A stretch of 58,046 nt of DNA from JBIIUJ01 sp044340025 (GCA_044340025.1 JBIIUJ010000002.1:1-58046); one strand, 5' to 3'. Counted from the first letter of the stretch, positions 1 through 8,108 are shown. Program-made: numbers and translations. The notes: generated by a model not told the origin, from the sequence alone.

Positions 1-720
1 AAGGTTCTCGACGATTTCGCCAAGCGCGGCGACCGCACGCTGTTGGGTTTCGATTTTCCTCTCGGCTTTCCGGCGGGGTTCGCCGGCGCGCTGAAACTCG
101 CAGACCCGGCCTGGCGCTCGGCCATCGATCTGATCGCCCAGGAGATCAAGGACCGGCCCGACAATGCGAACAATCGCTTCCAGGTTGCCGCGATGTTCAA
201 CCGCCGCATCACGGGGGAAGCGTTCCCGTTCTGGGGTTGTCCGCCACGCGACGAGCTGACCACGCTGAAGACCAAACGGCCGCGGCCCCATGGCGAAGGC
301 GATCTGCCGGAGTTTCGCCGCGCCGAACGGGCGACAAAGTCCGCCCAGTCGGTCTGGAAGCTCTACTACAACGGATCTGTCGGCGGTCAGATGCTGACCG
401 GCTTGCCGGTCGTGAAGCGTCTGCGCGATGCGCGGCCCGGCGCTCGCTTGTGGCCGTTCGAGACGGGATGGGGTGCTCTTGACCGCTCGAGCCTTGAAGG
501 CGTGGAGGTTGTGATCGCCGAGATCTACCCCTCGCTTGTCAAAGCCAAGGCCGACCCCGGCGAGGTGAAGGATCTGTCCCAGGTGCGCGCCATCGCCGAG
601 CATTTTGCGGCTCTGGACGAGGCCGGCAAGCTTGCTGCCGCCTTTGGCCCCGCAAAGGGAACAGCTGAAGACGCCGTGGCGTCAGTCGTTGAGGAAGAAG
701 GCTGGATTCTGGGGGTCTGA
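1..720 (+). CDS. DUF429-like predicted RNase H-fold protein, 5' truncated
   Basis: The reading frame is open from the first base of the window and ends in TGA at 718-720, so the true start lies upstream and at least the first strand of the domain is missing. The visible part carries a GFDFPLGFP motif near its beginning and an AEIYPSLV motif about 160 residues later. These resemble the acidic motifs (D-x-PLG and E-x-YP) of the DUF429 predicted nuclease family with an RNase H-like fold. That family link is my inference from motif spacing, not a search. No substrate is known. The gene is followed by a 328-base gap, so there is no evident operon partner downstream. Confidence 0.55.
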   Translation, partial: KVLDDFAKRGDRTLLGFDFPLGFPAGFAGALKLADPAWRSAIDLIAQEIKDRPDNANNRFQVAAMFNRRITGEAFPFWGCPPRDELTTLKTKRPRPHGEGDLPEFRRAERATKSAQSVWKLYYNGSVGGQMLTGLPVVKRLRDARPGARLWPFETGWGALDRSSLEGVEVVIAEIYPSLVKAKADPGEVKDLSQVRAIAEHFAALDEAGKLAAAFGPAKGTAEDAVASVVEEEGWILGV

Positions 721-1048
721 CGGCGGCGGCGCTGACACTGTGGCGCAGAACGTCAGGCCGACCTTGCCGAAACGGCTCCATTCTGCACCGCCTCAAGCAC
801 CGCCCGAGCGACTGTCCAGGCGCAGGTGTGTTCCACCGCCGGCCGAAGCGGATGCGGCGCAATCGCGAGGCAGCCCGAAACCGCCGCCATAGGTTACCGA
901 CACAATGCGGAGGTCCCGCAGGTCAGGCAAACCAAGCCCCTTCACCGCCGCCCTTTGCGTGTTTATCTTTTGTTAAGATACGGAATCTCTTCGAAGAACT
1001 ATCGTTTTCCGCTGGACAGGCGCCATAGACGCCTGTCATCGTTCTGTC
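721..1048. other. Intergenic gap, no convincing gene
   Basis: This 328-base stretch has no open frame with ribosome-binding site and coding-like codon use that I would support; the short overlapping frames in it look like GC-driven noise. A distinctly AT-richer patch at about 955-1010, including TTTATCTTTTGTTAAGATAC, sits upstream of the pyroglutamyl-peptidase homologue and is the most likely place for its promoter. No clear -35/-10 pair can be defended. Confidence 0.4.
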
Positions 1049-1723
1049 ATGTTCGACGCCAGCGACTTTCCACCTCGCCCACGACTGCTGGCTTGCGGTT
1101 TTGGGCCGTTTCCCGGCGTCGCCGTCAATCCCGCCCAGGAAGTGCTGGAAGCGCTTGCTCGTGAGGAATGGGCGCCGGAAGGCGCGCGTTTGTCCACCGC
1201 GTTTCTGCCTGTTGTCTGGACGGGTGCGGTGGAGGCGGCGCTTGCAGCTGCGCAAGCGGTGCGCGCCGACGCCGTGATCCTGTTTGGCGTGGCCTCCGAG
1301 GCCTCGTGCGTGCGCGTGGAGACGATGGCGCGTAATCTAGCCGATGCCGACCGGCAGGACGCGCAAGGTTATTGCTGGCCGGGGCGTCGGCTGTCGCCCA
1401 GCGGACTAGATAGTCTGGCCGCCACTCTTCCGCCTTGGCGCGTGCTTGGGGCGATCGCCCATGACGGCGTTGCCTGTGCGCCAAGCTCGGACGCCGGTGA
1501 TTACATCTGCAACCGCACCTTCTGGGGCGTGCTTGCAGCAGCAGGCCCCAGGGCGGTCTTTGTGCACCTGCCGTTGCCGGCTGAAACCGCAGCCAGGCTG
1601 ACGATGCCCTGCCCGTCTGGCATGACGTTGGCTCAGCTGGTTTTGGCGGCGAAAGCCGCGCTTACGGCGGCGTCTGTGTGTGTGCGGGAGTCTGTGGTTC
1701 CCGCTCCCAGCGGCTCAGCCTGA
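1049..1723 (+). CDS. pcp: Pyroglutamyl peptidase (C15 family) homologue
   Basis: A 224-residue protein of the pyrrolidone-carboxylate peptidase family, which removes N-terminal pyroglutamate from peptides in the cytoplasm. The N-terminal family motif is seen as GFGPFPGVAVNPAQ (residues 17-30). The Cys-His-Glu catalytic set can be placed at Glu91 (in VRVETMARN), Cys154 (in DAGDYICNRTF) and His173 (in VFVHLPLP), so activity is plausible although the sequence is divergent from the classic enzymes. No clear Shine-Dalgarno precedes the ATG at 1049. Its last 62 bases overlap, tail to tail, the 3' end of the MFS gene on the other strand. Confidence 0.8.
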   Translation: MFDASDFPPRPRLLACGFGPFPGVAVNPAQEVLEALAREEWAPEGARLSTAFLPVVWTGAVEAALAAAQAVRADAVILFGVASEASCVRVETMARNLADADRQDAQGYCWPGRRLSPSGLDSLAATLPPWRVLGAIAHDGVACAPSSDAGDYICNRTFWGVLAAAGPRAVFVHLPLPAETAARLTMPCPSGMTLAQLVLAAKAALTAASVCVRESVVPAPSGSA

Positions 1724-2846
1724 CGGCGAGGACAACGCCCACCCCCGCGATCGCGCTCATGAGCAGGTAACCGCCTGCGGTCACCGCGTCATAGAGCGGC
1801 CCCGACGCCCAGGTCGCGAGCCCAAGCACAGGGGCCATCGCCACCGAGGCATACATCATCTGCGCGGTGGGAGCCCGTGCATCGCCATACCAACTCTGTA
1901 AAAGCCGCATTGTTCCAAGGTGCGTCGCCCCGAAGGTCAGGGCGTGCAGCGTCTGGAGCGGCAGGACCAGCCAAAGCGGCGGTGCGGCGGCATAGATGGT
2001 CCATCGCAGGATGGCGGCCGCCCCGCCGACAAGGATCAGGGTCTCCGGGCGAAACCGTTCGCTCCAGCGGGTGAGAAAGACCAGAAACACGATCTCTGCA
2101 GCAACCCCCAAGGCCCAGAGCCACCCCACCAGTTGCTCGGCGACGCCCTGACGGATCCAGACCAGCGAACCAAACCCATAGTAATAGGCGTGCGCGGCCT
2201 GGATCAGCCCGGCGGCAAAAATGAAGACGACAAAGCGCGCTTCTTTCAGCATCGCCACGCCGGCCTGAAGCCTTGCGCCAAACCGCATGGGCGCCAGACC
2301 AGTCGCCTCGCGCGGCAACAGGAAGCCGCTCGCGAAAAGCAGAACGCAACACGCTGCAATCCAGCCATAGGCGGCCCAGGGACCGAGGGTCTGAAGCATG
2401 GCCCCAACGCCAATGTTGGCCGCCACAAACAGCGCCGAAGCCCCGCCCCGCACCCGGCCATAGGACAGAACGGGCGCATCGCGCGTCAGGCGCAGGGCTG
2501 CTGCTTCGATGAATGGCACCATGCCCTGATAGAAGACGCCGGCGGCAAAGCCCGCGCAGGCGAGGCTGACGAAATCTGGCGCCACGCCAAGGGCGGCGTA
2601 GCTCGCCAGAGAAGCGCCGGCCAGAAAGATCAGCGGTGTCCGGCGGTCCGCCCGGCCCTCCGCCCAGGCCGCCATGAGCGGCCCAAGCACCAATCGCGCA
2701 ATATTGGCCGACGCCAGAATGAAGCCGATCTCCGCCCCTGAAAGACCCTTCGACTCTTCAAGCCACACTGGCAGATAGGGCAGGATCGCCCCCATGCCTG
2801 CGTAGCAGATCGTCATGAAGAGCCCGATCCGGGCCGCCGATGACAT
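1662..2846 (-). CDS. MFS transporter
   Basis: A 394-residue inner-membrane protein with about 12 hydrophobic segments. The pattern at its start (MSSAARIGLFMTICYAGMGAIL) and the first cytoplasmic loop region near WAEGRADRRTPL fit the major facilitator superfamily. The overall look is closest to the HcaT/nucleoside-permease-like branch of small-molecule MFS carriers. The substrate cannot be told. It begins 3 bases after the stop of the upstream methyltransferase gene on the same strand, so the two are almost certainly co-transcribed and probably translationally coupled. Its 3' end overlaps the convergent pcp gene by 62 bases. Confidence 0.85.
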   Translation of the reverse strand: MSSAARIGLFMTICYAGMGAILPYLPVWLEESKGLSGAEIGFILASANIARLVLGPLMAAWAEGRADRRTPLIFLAGASLASYAALGVAPDFVSLACAGFAAGVFYQGMVPFIEAAALRLTRDAPVLSYGRVRGGASALFVAANIGVGAMLQTLGPWAAYGWIAACCVLLFASGFLLPREATGLAPMRFGARLQAGVAMLKEARFVVFIFAAGLIQAAHAYYYGFGSLVWIRQGVAEQLVGWLWALGVAAEIVFLVFLTRWSERFRPETLILVGGAAAILRWTIYAAAPPLWLVLPLQTLHALTFGATHLGTMRLLQSWYGDARAPTAQMMYASVAMAPVLGLATWASGPLYDAVTAGGYLLMSAIAGVGVVLAVRLSRWEREPQTPAHTQTPP

Positions 2847-2849
2847 CGG

Positions 2850-3542
2850 TCAGATCGCCTCGACCCGCACCGCGACCTGCCCGTTATTGGCGGCGAAACC
2901 GTGGTAGGCGATCCGGGCGCCGGTTTCAGCGACCCATTCGCTCAGGGCTTTGTGCTCATGCTCCCGCCAGCCCCAATACGCATAATACTCGTCGAAGACG
3001 AACACTGTGCCCGGCCGGATGCGCGGCGTCATCAGCGTCAGGGCGGTCTTGGTGCTCGAATAGATGTCAGCGTCGAGGTGGAGTAGTGCTGCCGGTCCGG
3101 GATGCGCGTCCAGAAAGGCGGGGATGGTCTGGTCAAACCAGCCCACATGGAGCGCGGCATTGGCCGGCACGCGCGGGAGGCGCCCGGACCGCGAAAAGGC
3201 GCCCGCCTTTTCCAGCGTTCCGCGCCATTCCTCGGGCAAGCCTTCGAAAGCATCAAATCCATGCACCGAGCCACGCGTCTGGCTGGCAAGAAACCGCAGC
3301 GTCTTGCCGGCTGAGACCCCGAACTCGCACACCAAGCCCTCTGGATACGCCGCCCGCCCGCTCTCAAGCCCAAAGCGAAGCAAATCCATTCGGTCGCGGC
3401 GCATGGCGGCGCCCGTCATGTGTTCCTTGATGAAGGCGATTGCCTCGCGCTTTGCGTCCATCTGGAGCTCGAACCAGAGGTCTCGCACGAAATACTTGTG
3501 CAGGATGCGGCTGTAGAGCTTGCCGGCGAAGCGATTGTCCAT
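2850..3542 (-). CDS. TylF/MycF-like class I SAM-dependent methyltransferase
   Basis: About 230 residues if started at the ATG at 3542; a GTG at 3581 in the same frame would add 13 residues, and neither has a strong ribosome-binding site. The SAM-binding loop is EFGVSAGKTLRFLA, followed by HGFDAFEGLPEEW, then LHLDADIYSSTKTAL and GTVFVFDEYY, an arrangement seen in the macrocin O-methyltransferase-like (TylF/Methyltransf_24) family. The D-A-D and DEYY acidic residues are candidates for metal binding as in MycF. In other bacteria such enzymes modify sugars of natural products or glycans; here the only partner is the MFS transporter 3 bases downstream, so a small exported substrate is a guess. Confidence 0.8.
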   Translation of the reverse strand: MDNRFAGKLYSRILHKYFVRDLWFELQMDAKREAIAFIKEHMTGAAMRRDRMDLLRFGLESGRAAYPEGLVCEFGVSAGKTLRFLASQTRGSVHGFDAFEGLPEEWRGTLEKAGAFSRSGRLPRVPANAALHVGWFDQTIPAFLDAHPGPAALLHLDADIYSSTKTALTLMTPRIRPGTVFVFDEYYAYWGWREHEHKALSEWVAETGARIAYHGFAANNGQVAVRVEAI

Positions 3543-3635
3543 TGCTGCGGGGTAAGCGCGCCAGCCACTGGACGCAAGCACGCTGGCCGCCTAAACCGCC
3601 TGCCCATCGCGCCTGCCAGCAGACGGGCACCGATC

Positions 3636-3710
<75 letters not shown>

Positions 3711-3726
3711 TGGCCCCCGAAGGCGA

Positions 3727-4530
3727 TCAGCCCGCGGGGCGAAGCTGTTTCACCACGCGGGCGATCAGATCCATGGTTTCGAGATCGACCAGACCGTCCA
3801 CCTTGCCGGGCCGGAAGCGACGCTGGAAAGCAACGATCACATCACGTGTGCGGGCATCCAGCCTGCCGGTGATTTCCACGCCATAGCCGATATTGCCCAG
3901 CGCAGTCTGAACGAGAGCAATCCCGCGATCGATCATGTCGGGCTGATCAAACAGGGGACGGCGATCGCCGCTGGGCGGGCCAGGCCAGAATGATCCGCCG
4001 GCCGCCGCAAGACGCTCCCAAGGGAATTTCTCCCCCGGATCAGGCTTGCGGCCTGGCGCCATGTCGGAGTGACCGATGACGGCCTCGGGCGGGAGGCTCA
4101 ATCGGGCGAGAATATCCGTGACGAGCGCGATCACAGCCTGCACCTGCGGCTCGGGGTAGTCTGGCAGGCCGAAATCATGCCCGCCGTTGATGATTTCGAT
4201 GCCGATCGAGGCGGAGTTTACGTCGTCGCGTCCCAGCCAGGATCCCGCTCCGGCGTGCCAGGCCCGCTTGTCTTCCGCGACAAGTCTGAAAATCTCGCCA
4301 GTCTCTGAAACGACATAGTGGCTGGAAACCCGGTTCATTGGCGAGGCGGGGTCAACCTGATCGCTATGCCAGGGCCCAGGATAGGCGCCGGCGACCGGCC
4401 GGGGGTCTGTAAGCACGCGCAGCGCCGGCTCCAGACCCTGCATGCCGGTGTAGTGCAGCACCACAAGGCTGATCGGGCGGAGGCGTTCATTCCAGTTTGG
4501 CGAGGGCCGATCGATGAAGGAAAGCGTCAT
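3727..4530 (-). CDS. N-acetylmuramoyl-L-alanine amidase, AmpD family with PG-binding domain
   Basis: A 267-residue zinc amidase that cleaves the bond between N-acetylmuramic acid and L-alanine in peptidoglycan or its turnover products. The Amidase_2 domain (about residues 15-180) shows the expected zinc ligands His26 (VVLHYTGM), His154 (VIGHSDMAPGRKPDPG) and Asp164, with Glu112 in IGIEI as catalytic residue. A C-terminal peptidoglycan-binding-like domain follows (about 195-260, ending ...TRDVIVAFQRRF...). No signal peptide is evident, so it is probably a cytoplasmic recycling enzyme. It starts 11 bases after the stop of the EamA transporter gene and probably shares its transcript. Confidence 0.9.
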   Translation of the reverse strand: MTLSFIDRPSPNWNERLRPISLVVLHYTGMQGLEPALRVLTDPRPVAGAYPGPWHSDQVDPASPMNRVSSHYVVSETGEIFRLVAEDKRAWHAGAGSWLGRDDVNSASIGIEIINGGHDFGLPDYPEPQVQAVIALVTDILARLSLPPEAVIGHSDMAPGRKPDPGEKFPWERLAAAGGSFWPGPPSGDRRPLFDQPDMIDRGIALVQTALGNIGYGVEITGRLDARTRDVIVAFQRRFRPGKVDGLVDLETMDLIARVVKQLRPAG

Positions 4531-4541
4531 GGCCGCCAGCT

Positions 4542-5432
4542 TTAGGCCGGCGGCTTGGCCCGCGCCAGCGACTCAGGCGGCAGGACGGCGTTGCGCCGCA
4601 TGGCGATGAGCGCGACGCCCGCAAGCGTGAGCGCGCCGCCCAGCAAGAGCTTGCCCGTAACAGCTTCGCCCAGCGCGAAGATCCCGATGACCACAGCCCA
4701 GAGCGGCGTCATCAGCGTCAGCGGGGCCAGCAGCGTCACGTCATACCGCTTGAGCAAGGTATAGTAGACCGCGTGGCCGAAGATCGAGACGACCAGGATC
4801 GAAAAGCCGATCGCCGCCCAGGCCTGCCAGCCAGCCGAGACGAGGGCGTCGATCTGATTGGTCTCAAGGAGCGCGGAAGCCGCGCATGCCGGCGCGATCG
4901 AGAAAAGGCCCACCCAGGCCTGCAGGTTCAGGGCGGGCAGCGGGTCCATCCGCTTCATCCACACCCCGCCGATCGAGGCCACAAGCGCCGACGCGACAAT
5001 GAACAGCAGACCGACCGAAACCCCGAAGCTGGATGGATCATACGCGATCACCACGACGCCGACGAAAGACAGCACGATTCCGAGCCCCCGCCGCCAGCGC
5101 ACCACCTCCTTCAGGAAAATCACCGAGAGGATGGTGGAGAACGGCAGGCCAAGCTGACCCACGATGGCTGCAGCGCTGGCGGGCGCATTCGCCAGACCAA
5201 GGAACAGAAGGGCGAAATGCACGCCGCCGACACAAAGTGAAACAAGCAGCACGAGCCCGAGCTGGCGCGGGACCGGCCGCAGAAAGGGCGCAAGCACGAT
5301 GGCGATGCCAATGAAGCGCAGCGCGGCGGTGAAGATCGGCGGCACATCCTCCACCACCCATTTTGTGAGCGGCAGGTTCACGCCCCAGACAAAGCACACG
5401 AGCGCGAGAAGAGCGAAATCGCGCCCGGACAT
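4542..5432 (-). CDS. EamA/DMT-family transporter
   Basis: A 296-residue inner-membrane protein built of two EamA repeats of five hydrophobic helices each. The N-terminal MSGRDFALLALVCFVWGVN matches the conserved W-G-x-N start of the first helix of drug/metabolite transporters. Members export amino acids or metabolites, some O-acetylserine and cysteine; no substrate can be read from sequence. It is the first gene of a probable two-gene unit with the amidase downstream (11 bases apart). Confidence 0.88.
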   Translation of the reverse strand: MSGRDFALLALVCFVWGVNLPLTKWVVEDVPPIFTAALRFIGIAIVLAPFLRPVPRQLGLVLLVSLCVGGVHFALLFLGLANAPASAAAIVGQLGLPFSTILSVIFLKEVVRWRRGLGIVLSFVGVVVIAYDPSSFGVSVGLLFIVASALVASIGGVWMKRMDPLPALNLQAWVGLFSIAPACAASALLETNQIDALVSAGWQAWAAIGFSILVVSIFGHAVYYTLLKRYDVTLLAPLTLMTPLWAVVIGIFALGEAVTGKLLLGGALTLAGVALIAMRRNAVLPPESLARAKPPA

Positions 5433-5517
5433 TCAAGGCCTCAGAACGGAAGGCATCCCACAGGATGCGTTGAATGCTCGGCCTAAGCCATTGCGCCTTG
5501 CCGTCCAAGCCGTCCGA

Positions 5518-5766
5518 TCAACGGCCCCGCAGGTCGGACGACCATCCCGATGCCGGCCCCACATGGCGGGCCCGCACAGTAATCACCTGCGGCCGCGGTT
5601 CGCGTGCGGCAAACAGGCCCGCAAGCCCCACAAGCGTTCCCGCGATCACCGCCGCCACAGCCCCGAAGGCGACAGCCAGAACGATCAGCACGCTGGCGGC
5701 GACGCGGCGCAACCAATCCAGGCTGCTGGCGAACAGGGCAAGGGCGGATGATTGGGCGCGGCTCAC
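5518..5766 (-). CDS. Small single-pass membrane protein
   Basis: An 82-residue protein of unknown function. I place the start at the GTG at 5766 because a strong ribosome-binding site (GAAGGAGA) precedes it by about 7 bases; longer in-frame versions read into the upstream gene. The protein has a short amphipathic N-terminus (SSALALFASSLDWLRR), one strong hydrophobic segment (about residues 20-45, ASVLIVLAVAFGAVAAVIAG) and a basic cytoplasmic or periplasmic tail. It lies 46 bases downstream of the DjlA-like gene on the same strand and may be co-transcribed with it. Confidence 0.7.
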   Translation of the reverse strand: MSRAQSSALALFASSLDWLRRVAASVLIVLAVAFGAVAAVIAGTLVGLAGLFAAREPRPQVITVRARHVGPASGWSSDLRGR

Positions 5767-5812
5767 GTCGGCTCTCCTTCGCAGACACATCTTGTAACGC
5801 ACGAGGCGTGCG

Positions 5813-6484
5813 TCAACGTGTTGTCGCGCGAATTTCCTGAATGTGAGCGTAAGCGGCGTTAATGCGTGCTGTCTTTTCGTGCGCACTGCGCGCAAGCGCG
5901 GCTGCGCCATCGCCAAAGCGATCAGGATGATTGTCCCGGACGAGCCGAAGCCAGGCGCGGCGGACATCGTCATCCGACGAATCGCGGCTCACGCCCAGAA
6001 CGTCAAACGGATCGGCCTCGCCAGCGTGGATCGCCAGACGGCGCGCGAACTCCGGTTCCGACAGTCCGAAAATTTCGGCGACGCGGGCAAGATAGGCATG
6101 CTCGGCGGGGTCGAGCGCCCCGTCTACGCGCGCAACATCCATAAGAACATCCAGCACGTCTTCCAGCACGCAGGGCCTGGCGCGATAGCGCCGGGCGAGC
6201 TGGCGGGCGTAGCTTTCGAAGCCATGGACAGTCTCTTGGGCCAGCCGAAACAGCGACCGGGCGGCGGCTTCATCCGCCGGCCCCAAGCCGACCGCCATGG
6301 CGAAGGCCTCAAACTCATCTGTCGTGGCCGCCCCATCGGCGCGCGCCATCTTCGCAGACAGGCCGATGACCGCAGCGGCAAAACCTTGATCGTGCGGATC
6401 GGGCGCGCACCCCTCTGGGAGCGGCGCCTCGGCAGCCGCAAAGAGCCGGTCGCGAAGCGACGCGATCTCAGACCAGAACATCAT
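5813..6484 (-). CDS. DjlA-like co-chaperone (TerB + DnaJ domains)
   Basis: A 223-residue protein. An N-terminal TerB/DjlA-type all-helical domain with acidic residues typical of metal-binding TerB (MARADGAATTDEFEAF and DVARVDGALDPAEHAYL; about residues 35-145) is followed by a C-terminal J-domain (about 158-223). The J-domain HPD signature is seen in RDNHPDRFG, so it should stimulate a DnaK-type ATPase. Unlike classical DjlA no N-terminal membrane helix is visible. The start could be either of two adjacent ATGs (6484 or 6481). In other alphaproteobacteria such genes are often near AmpD-type amidases, which is also the case here. Confidence 0.88.
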   Translation of the reverse strand: MMFWSEIASLRDRLFAAAEAPLPEGCAPDPHDQGFAAAVIGLSAKMARADGAATTDEFEAFAMAVGLGPADEAAARSLFRLAQETVHGFESYARQLARRYRARPCVLEDVLDVLMDVARVDGALDPAEHAYLARVAEIFGLSEPEFARRLAIHAGEADPFDVLGVSRDSSDDDVRRAWLRLVRDNHPDRFGDGAAALARSAHEKTARINAAYAHIQEIRATTR

Positions 6485-6568
6485 GGCTCTACCCTAGCCC
6501 AAGGCTTTCAGCCGCGCCATCGGCGCGCGATTCAGTCTCCACCAAGGATTTGGGTGCATGATAGGGCG

Positions 6569-6850
6569 ATGGAACCGAAGCTCTCCTTTCTGGATTCTGC
6601 GGCCCAGACCGTTGGTCTGAGCGCGCTGCAGGCGCTTCTGACCCCGCTGGCGATCGCTTTCGCGCTGTGGGGGATGGGCCGCTTGCTGCTCGCGCTTGGA
6701 CGCAAGGCCTGGGCTGGCGCTACAGAGCACAAGGGCGTCAATTTGGCGCTTGGCATGGTTGGCCTCATCCTCGCCATCGGGCTCGGCTTTGTGTCCTTCG
6801 CGATTGTGCCCGGCCCATTGGGTTTTCCCCAACTCGCCAGCATGCGCTGA
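6569..6850 (+). CDS. Small two-helix membrane protein, unknown
   Basis: A 93-residue ORF starting at the ATG at 6569. Third codon positions are strongly G/C, as in neighbouring genes, which supports it as real although it is hidden in a longer frame. It has two hydrophobic segments: TPLAIAFALWGMGRLLLAL (about 24-42) and LALGMVGLILAIGLGFVSFAI (about 60-80), separated by a basic loop containing GRKAW. The ribosome-binding site (AGGG) is weak. It is transcribed away from the DjlA-like gene. No family recognised. Confidence 0.68.
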   Translation: MEPKLSFLDSAAQTVGLSALQALLTPLAIAFALWGMGRLLLALGRKAWAGATEHKGVNLALGMVGLILAIGLGFVSFAIVPGPLGFPQLASMR

Positions 6851-6904
6851 GCCTTCTGCGTCGCGTCATGCGACGGCGATTTCACTCGGGCTCCGAATGC
6901 TCTA

Positions 6905-6997
6905 TACGGCCGGCCGCGTCGCGGGCTGAGAGCCCTGTGCGCTAGGGCCTCCCGTCGCTCCGTCCGGGCCGGCCGATCACGTTGGACGGGCGTTTTT
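6905..6997 (+). promoter_or_regulatory. Structured 5' leader with mutually exclusive hairpins and a T-tract stem-loop
   Basis: The leader of the deoxyhypusine-synthase-like gene holds two overlapping hairpins that cannot form together: GGGCT (6923-6927) with AGCCC (6931-6935), and GCCCT (6932-6936) with AGGGC (6944-6948). Downstream a third stem, CCGTCC (6960-6965) with GGACGG (6984-6989), is followed by GCGTTTTT (6990-6997), resembling an intrinsic terminator 23 bases before the ATG. The layout is that of an attenuator or riboswitch, but no known riboswitch consensus is recognisable; the function is inference. Confidence 0.4.
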
Positions 6998-7020
6998 GAC
7001 GCTGAAGGACTGACGCGACC

Positions 7021-8061
7021 ATGGCCGACAATCGCAAGGCTGAACTCCTCTCCACACCCGTGGAGCATGTGGACATCACAAGCTACGACGCCCGCCCCAT
7101 CATCGATTCCATGAAGAAGATGAGCTTCACCTCCCGGGATACCGGGCGGGCGGCCGAGATCTTCAACACCATGATCGAAGACGACAAATGCTCGGTCTGG
7201 CTGACGCTCGCCGGCTCCACGAGCGCGGGCGGCTGCATGCACGTTTACCGCGATATGGTGAAATACGGGATGGTGGACGCAATCGTTGCGACCGGCGCCT
7301 CCATCGTGGACATGGATTTCTTCGAGGCGCTGGGCTTCAAGCATTATCAGGCCAAGGAAATCCCCGACGATCGGGTGTTGCGCGAGCTCTATATCGACCG
7401 GATCTACGACACCTACATCGATGAGGAAGAGCTCCAGGCCTGCGACCACACGATTTATGAGATCGCAAACGCCCTTCCCCCCAAGCCCTATTCCAGCCGC
7501 GCCTTCATCCATGAGATGGGCAAGTGGCTCGCCGCAGGCAACGCCAAGAAGGAAGGCAGCCTGATCCAGACCGCCTATGAAGAGGGCGTGCCGATCTTCT
7601 GCCCGGCCTTCGTCGACAGCTCGGCTGGCTTCGGCCTCGTCAAGCATCAGGCCGAGGCGATGAAGGCAGGAAAGCCCGGCATGGTGATCGACGCGATCGC
7701 CGACTTCCGCGAGCTGACCGAGATCAAGCTGAAAGCCGGAACCACGGGCCTGCTGATGGTGGGTGGCGGCGTGCCGAAGAACTTCGCTCAGGATACAGTG
7801 GTATGCGCTGAAATCCTCGGCCACGAAGTCGAGATGCACGCCTATGCGATCCAGATCACGGTGGCCGACGTGCGCGATGGCGCGTGCTCCTCTTCCACGC
7901 TGAAGGAGGCCTGCTCCTGGGGCAAAGTGGACGTGGCTCTGGAGCAGATGGTCTATGCCGAGGCTTCCACCGTCATCCCGCTTCTCGGCTCGGACGCCTA
8001 TCACCGCGGCGGCTGGAAGACGCGCGCCAAGCGGCGTTGGGCGGACCTCTTCGCCGCCTGA
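7021..8061 (+). CDS. Deoxyhypusine synthase-like polyamine enzyme
   Basis: A 346-residue protein of the deoxyhypusine synthase fold. The lysine that forms the covalent enzyme-aminobutyl intermediate in the human enzyme (Lys329) aligns with Lys302 in SWGKVDVALEQ. NAD-site features are visible as LTLAGSTSAGG, VATGASIVDMD and VGGGVPKNF, and the Y-A-E-A-S and H-R motifs near the C-terminus are kept. Bacteria lack eIF5A, so the substrate must differ: bacterial relatives are thought to condense polyamines or agmatine into homospermidine-like or bis-guanidino products. AAGGA lies about 13 bases before the ATG. No other polyamine gene is nearby. Confidence 0.85.
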   Translation: MADNRKAELLSTPVEHVDITSYDARPIIDSMKKMSFTSRDTGRAAEIFNTMIEDDKCSVWLTLAGSTSAGGCMHVYRDMVKYGMVDAIVATGASIVDMDFFEALGFKHYQAKEIPDDRVLRELYIDRIYDTYIDEEELQACDHTIYEIANALPPKPYSSRAFIHEMGKWLAAGNAKKEGSLIQTAYEEGVPIFCPAFVDSSAGFGLVKHQAEAMKAGKPGMVIDAIADFRELTEIKLKAGTTGLLMVGGGVPKNFAQDTVVCAEILGHEVEMHAYAIQITVADVRDGACSSSTLKEACSWGKVDVALEQMVYAEASTVIPLLGSDAYHRGGWKTRAKRRWADLFAA

Positions 8062-8074
8062 ACATAAAGGCTAT

Positions 8075-8102
8075 GGGCGCGGCGGCTCTCGTCGCCGCGC
8101 CC
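8075..8102. terminator. GC-rich hairpin between convergent genes
   Basis: A perfect 10-bp stem, GGGCGCGGCG (8075-8084) with CGCCGCGCCC (8093-8102), with an 8-base loop. It lies exactly between the ends of the deoxyhypusine-synthase-like gene and ispH, so it probably ends transcripts from both sides. There is no T-tract on either side, so it may need Rho or act mainly as a 3'-end stabiliser. Confidence 0.6.
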
Positions 8103-8108
8103 CGCTGG

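Noticed and set aside
5843..6568. Upstream part of the 335-codon frame that contains the small membrane protein at 6569
   Set aside because: It runs antisense through the DjlA-like gene; only the last 93 codons lie outside it and look coding.
6923..6935. CTGAGA inside the leader stem, resembling the conserved motif of TPP riboswitches
   Set aside because: The other conserved TPP parts (GAACCTGATC and GGATAATACC-type segments) are absent and the downstream gene is not a thiamin gene.
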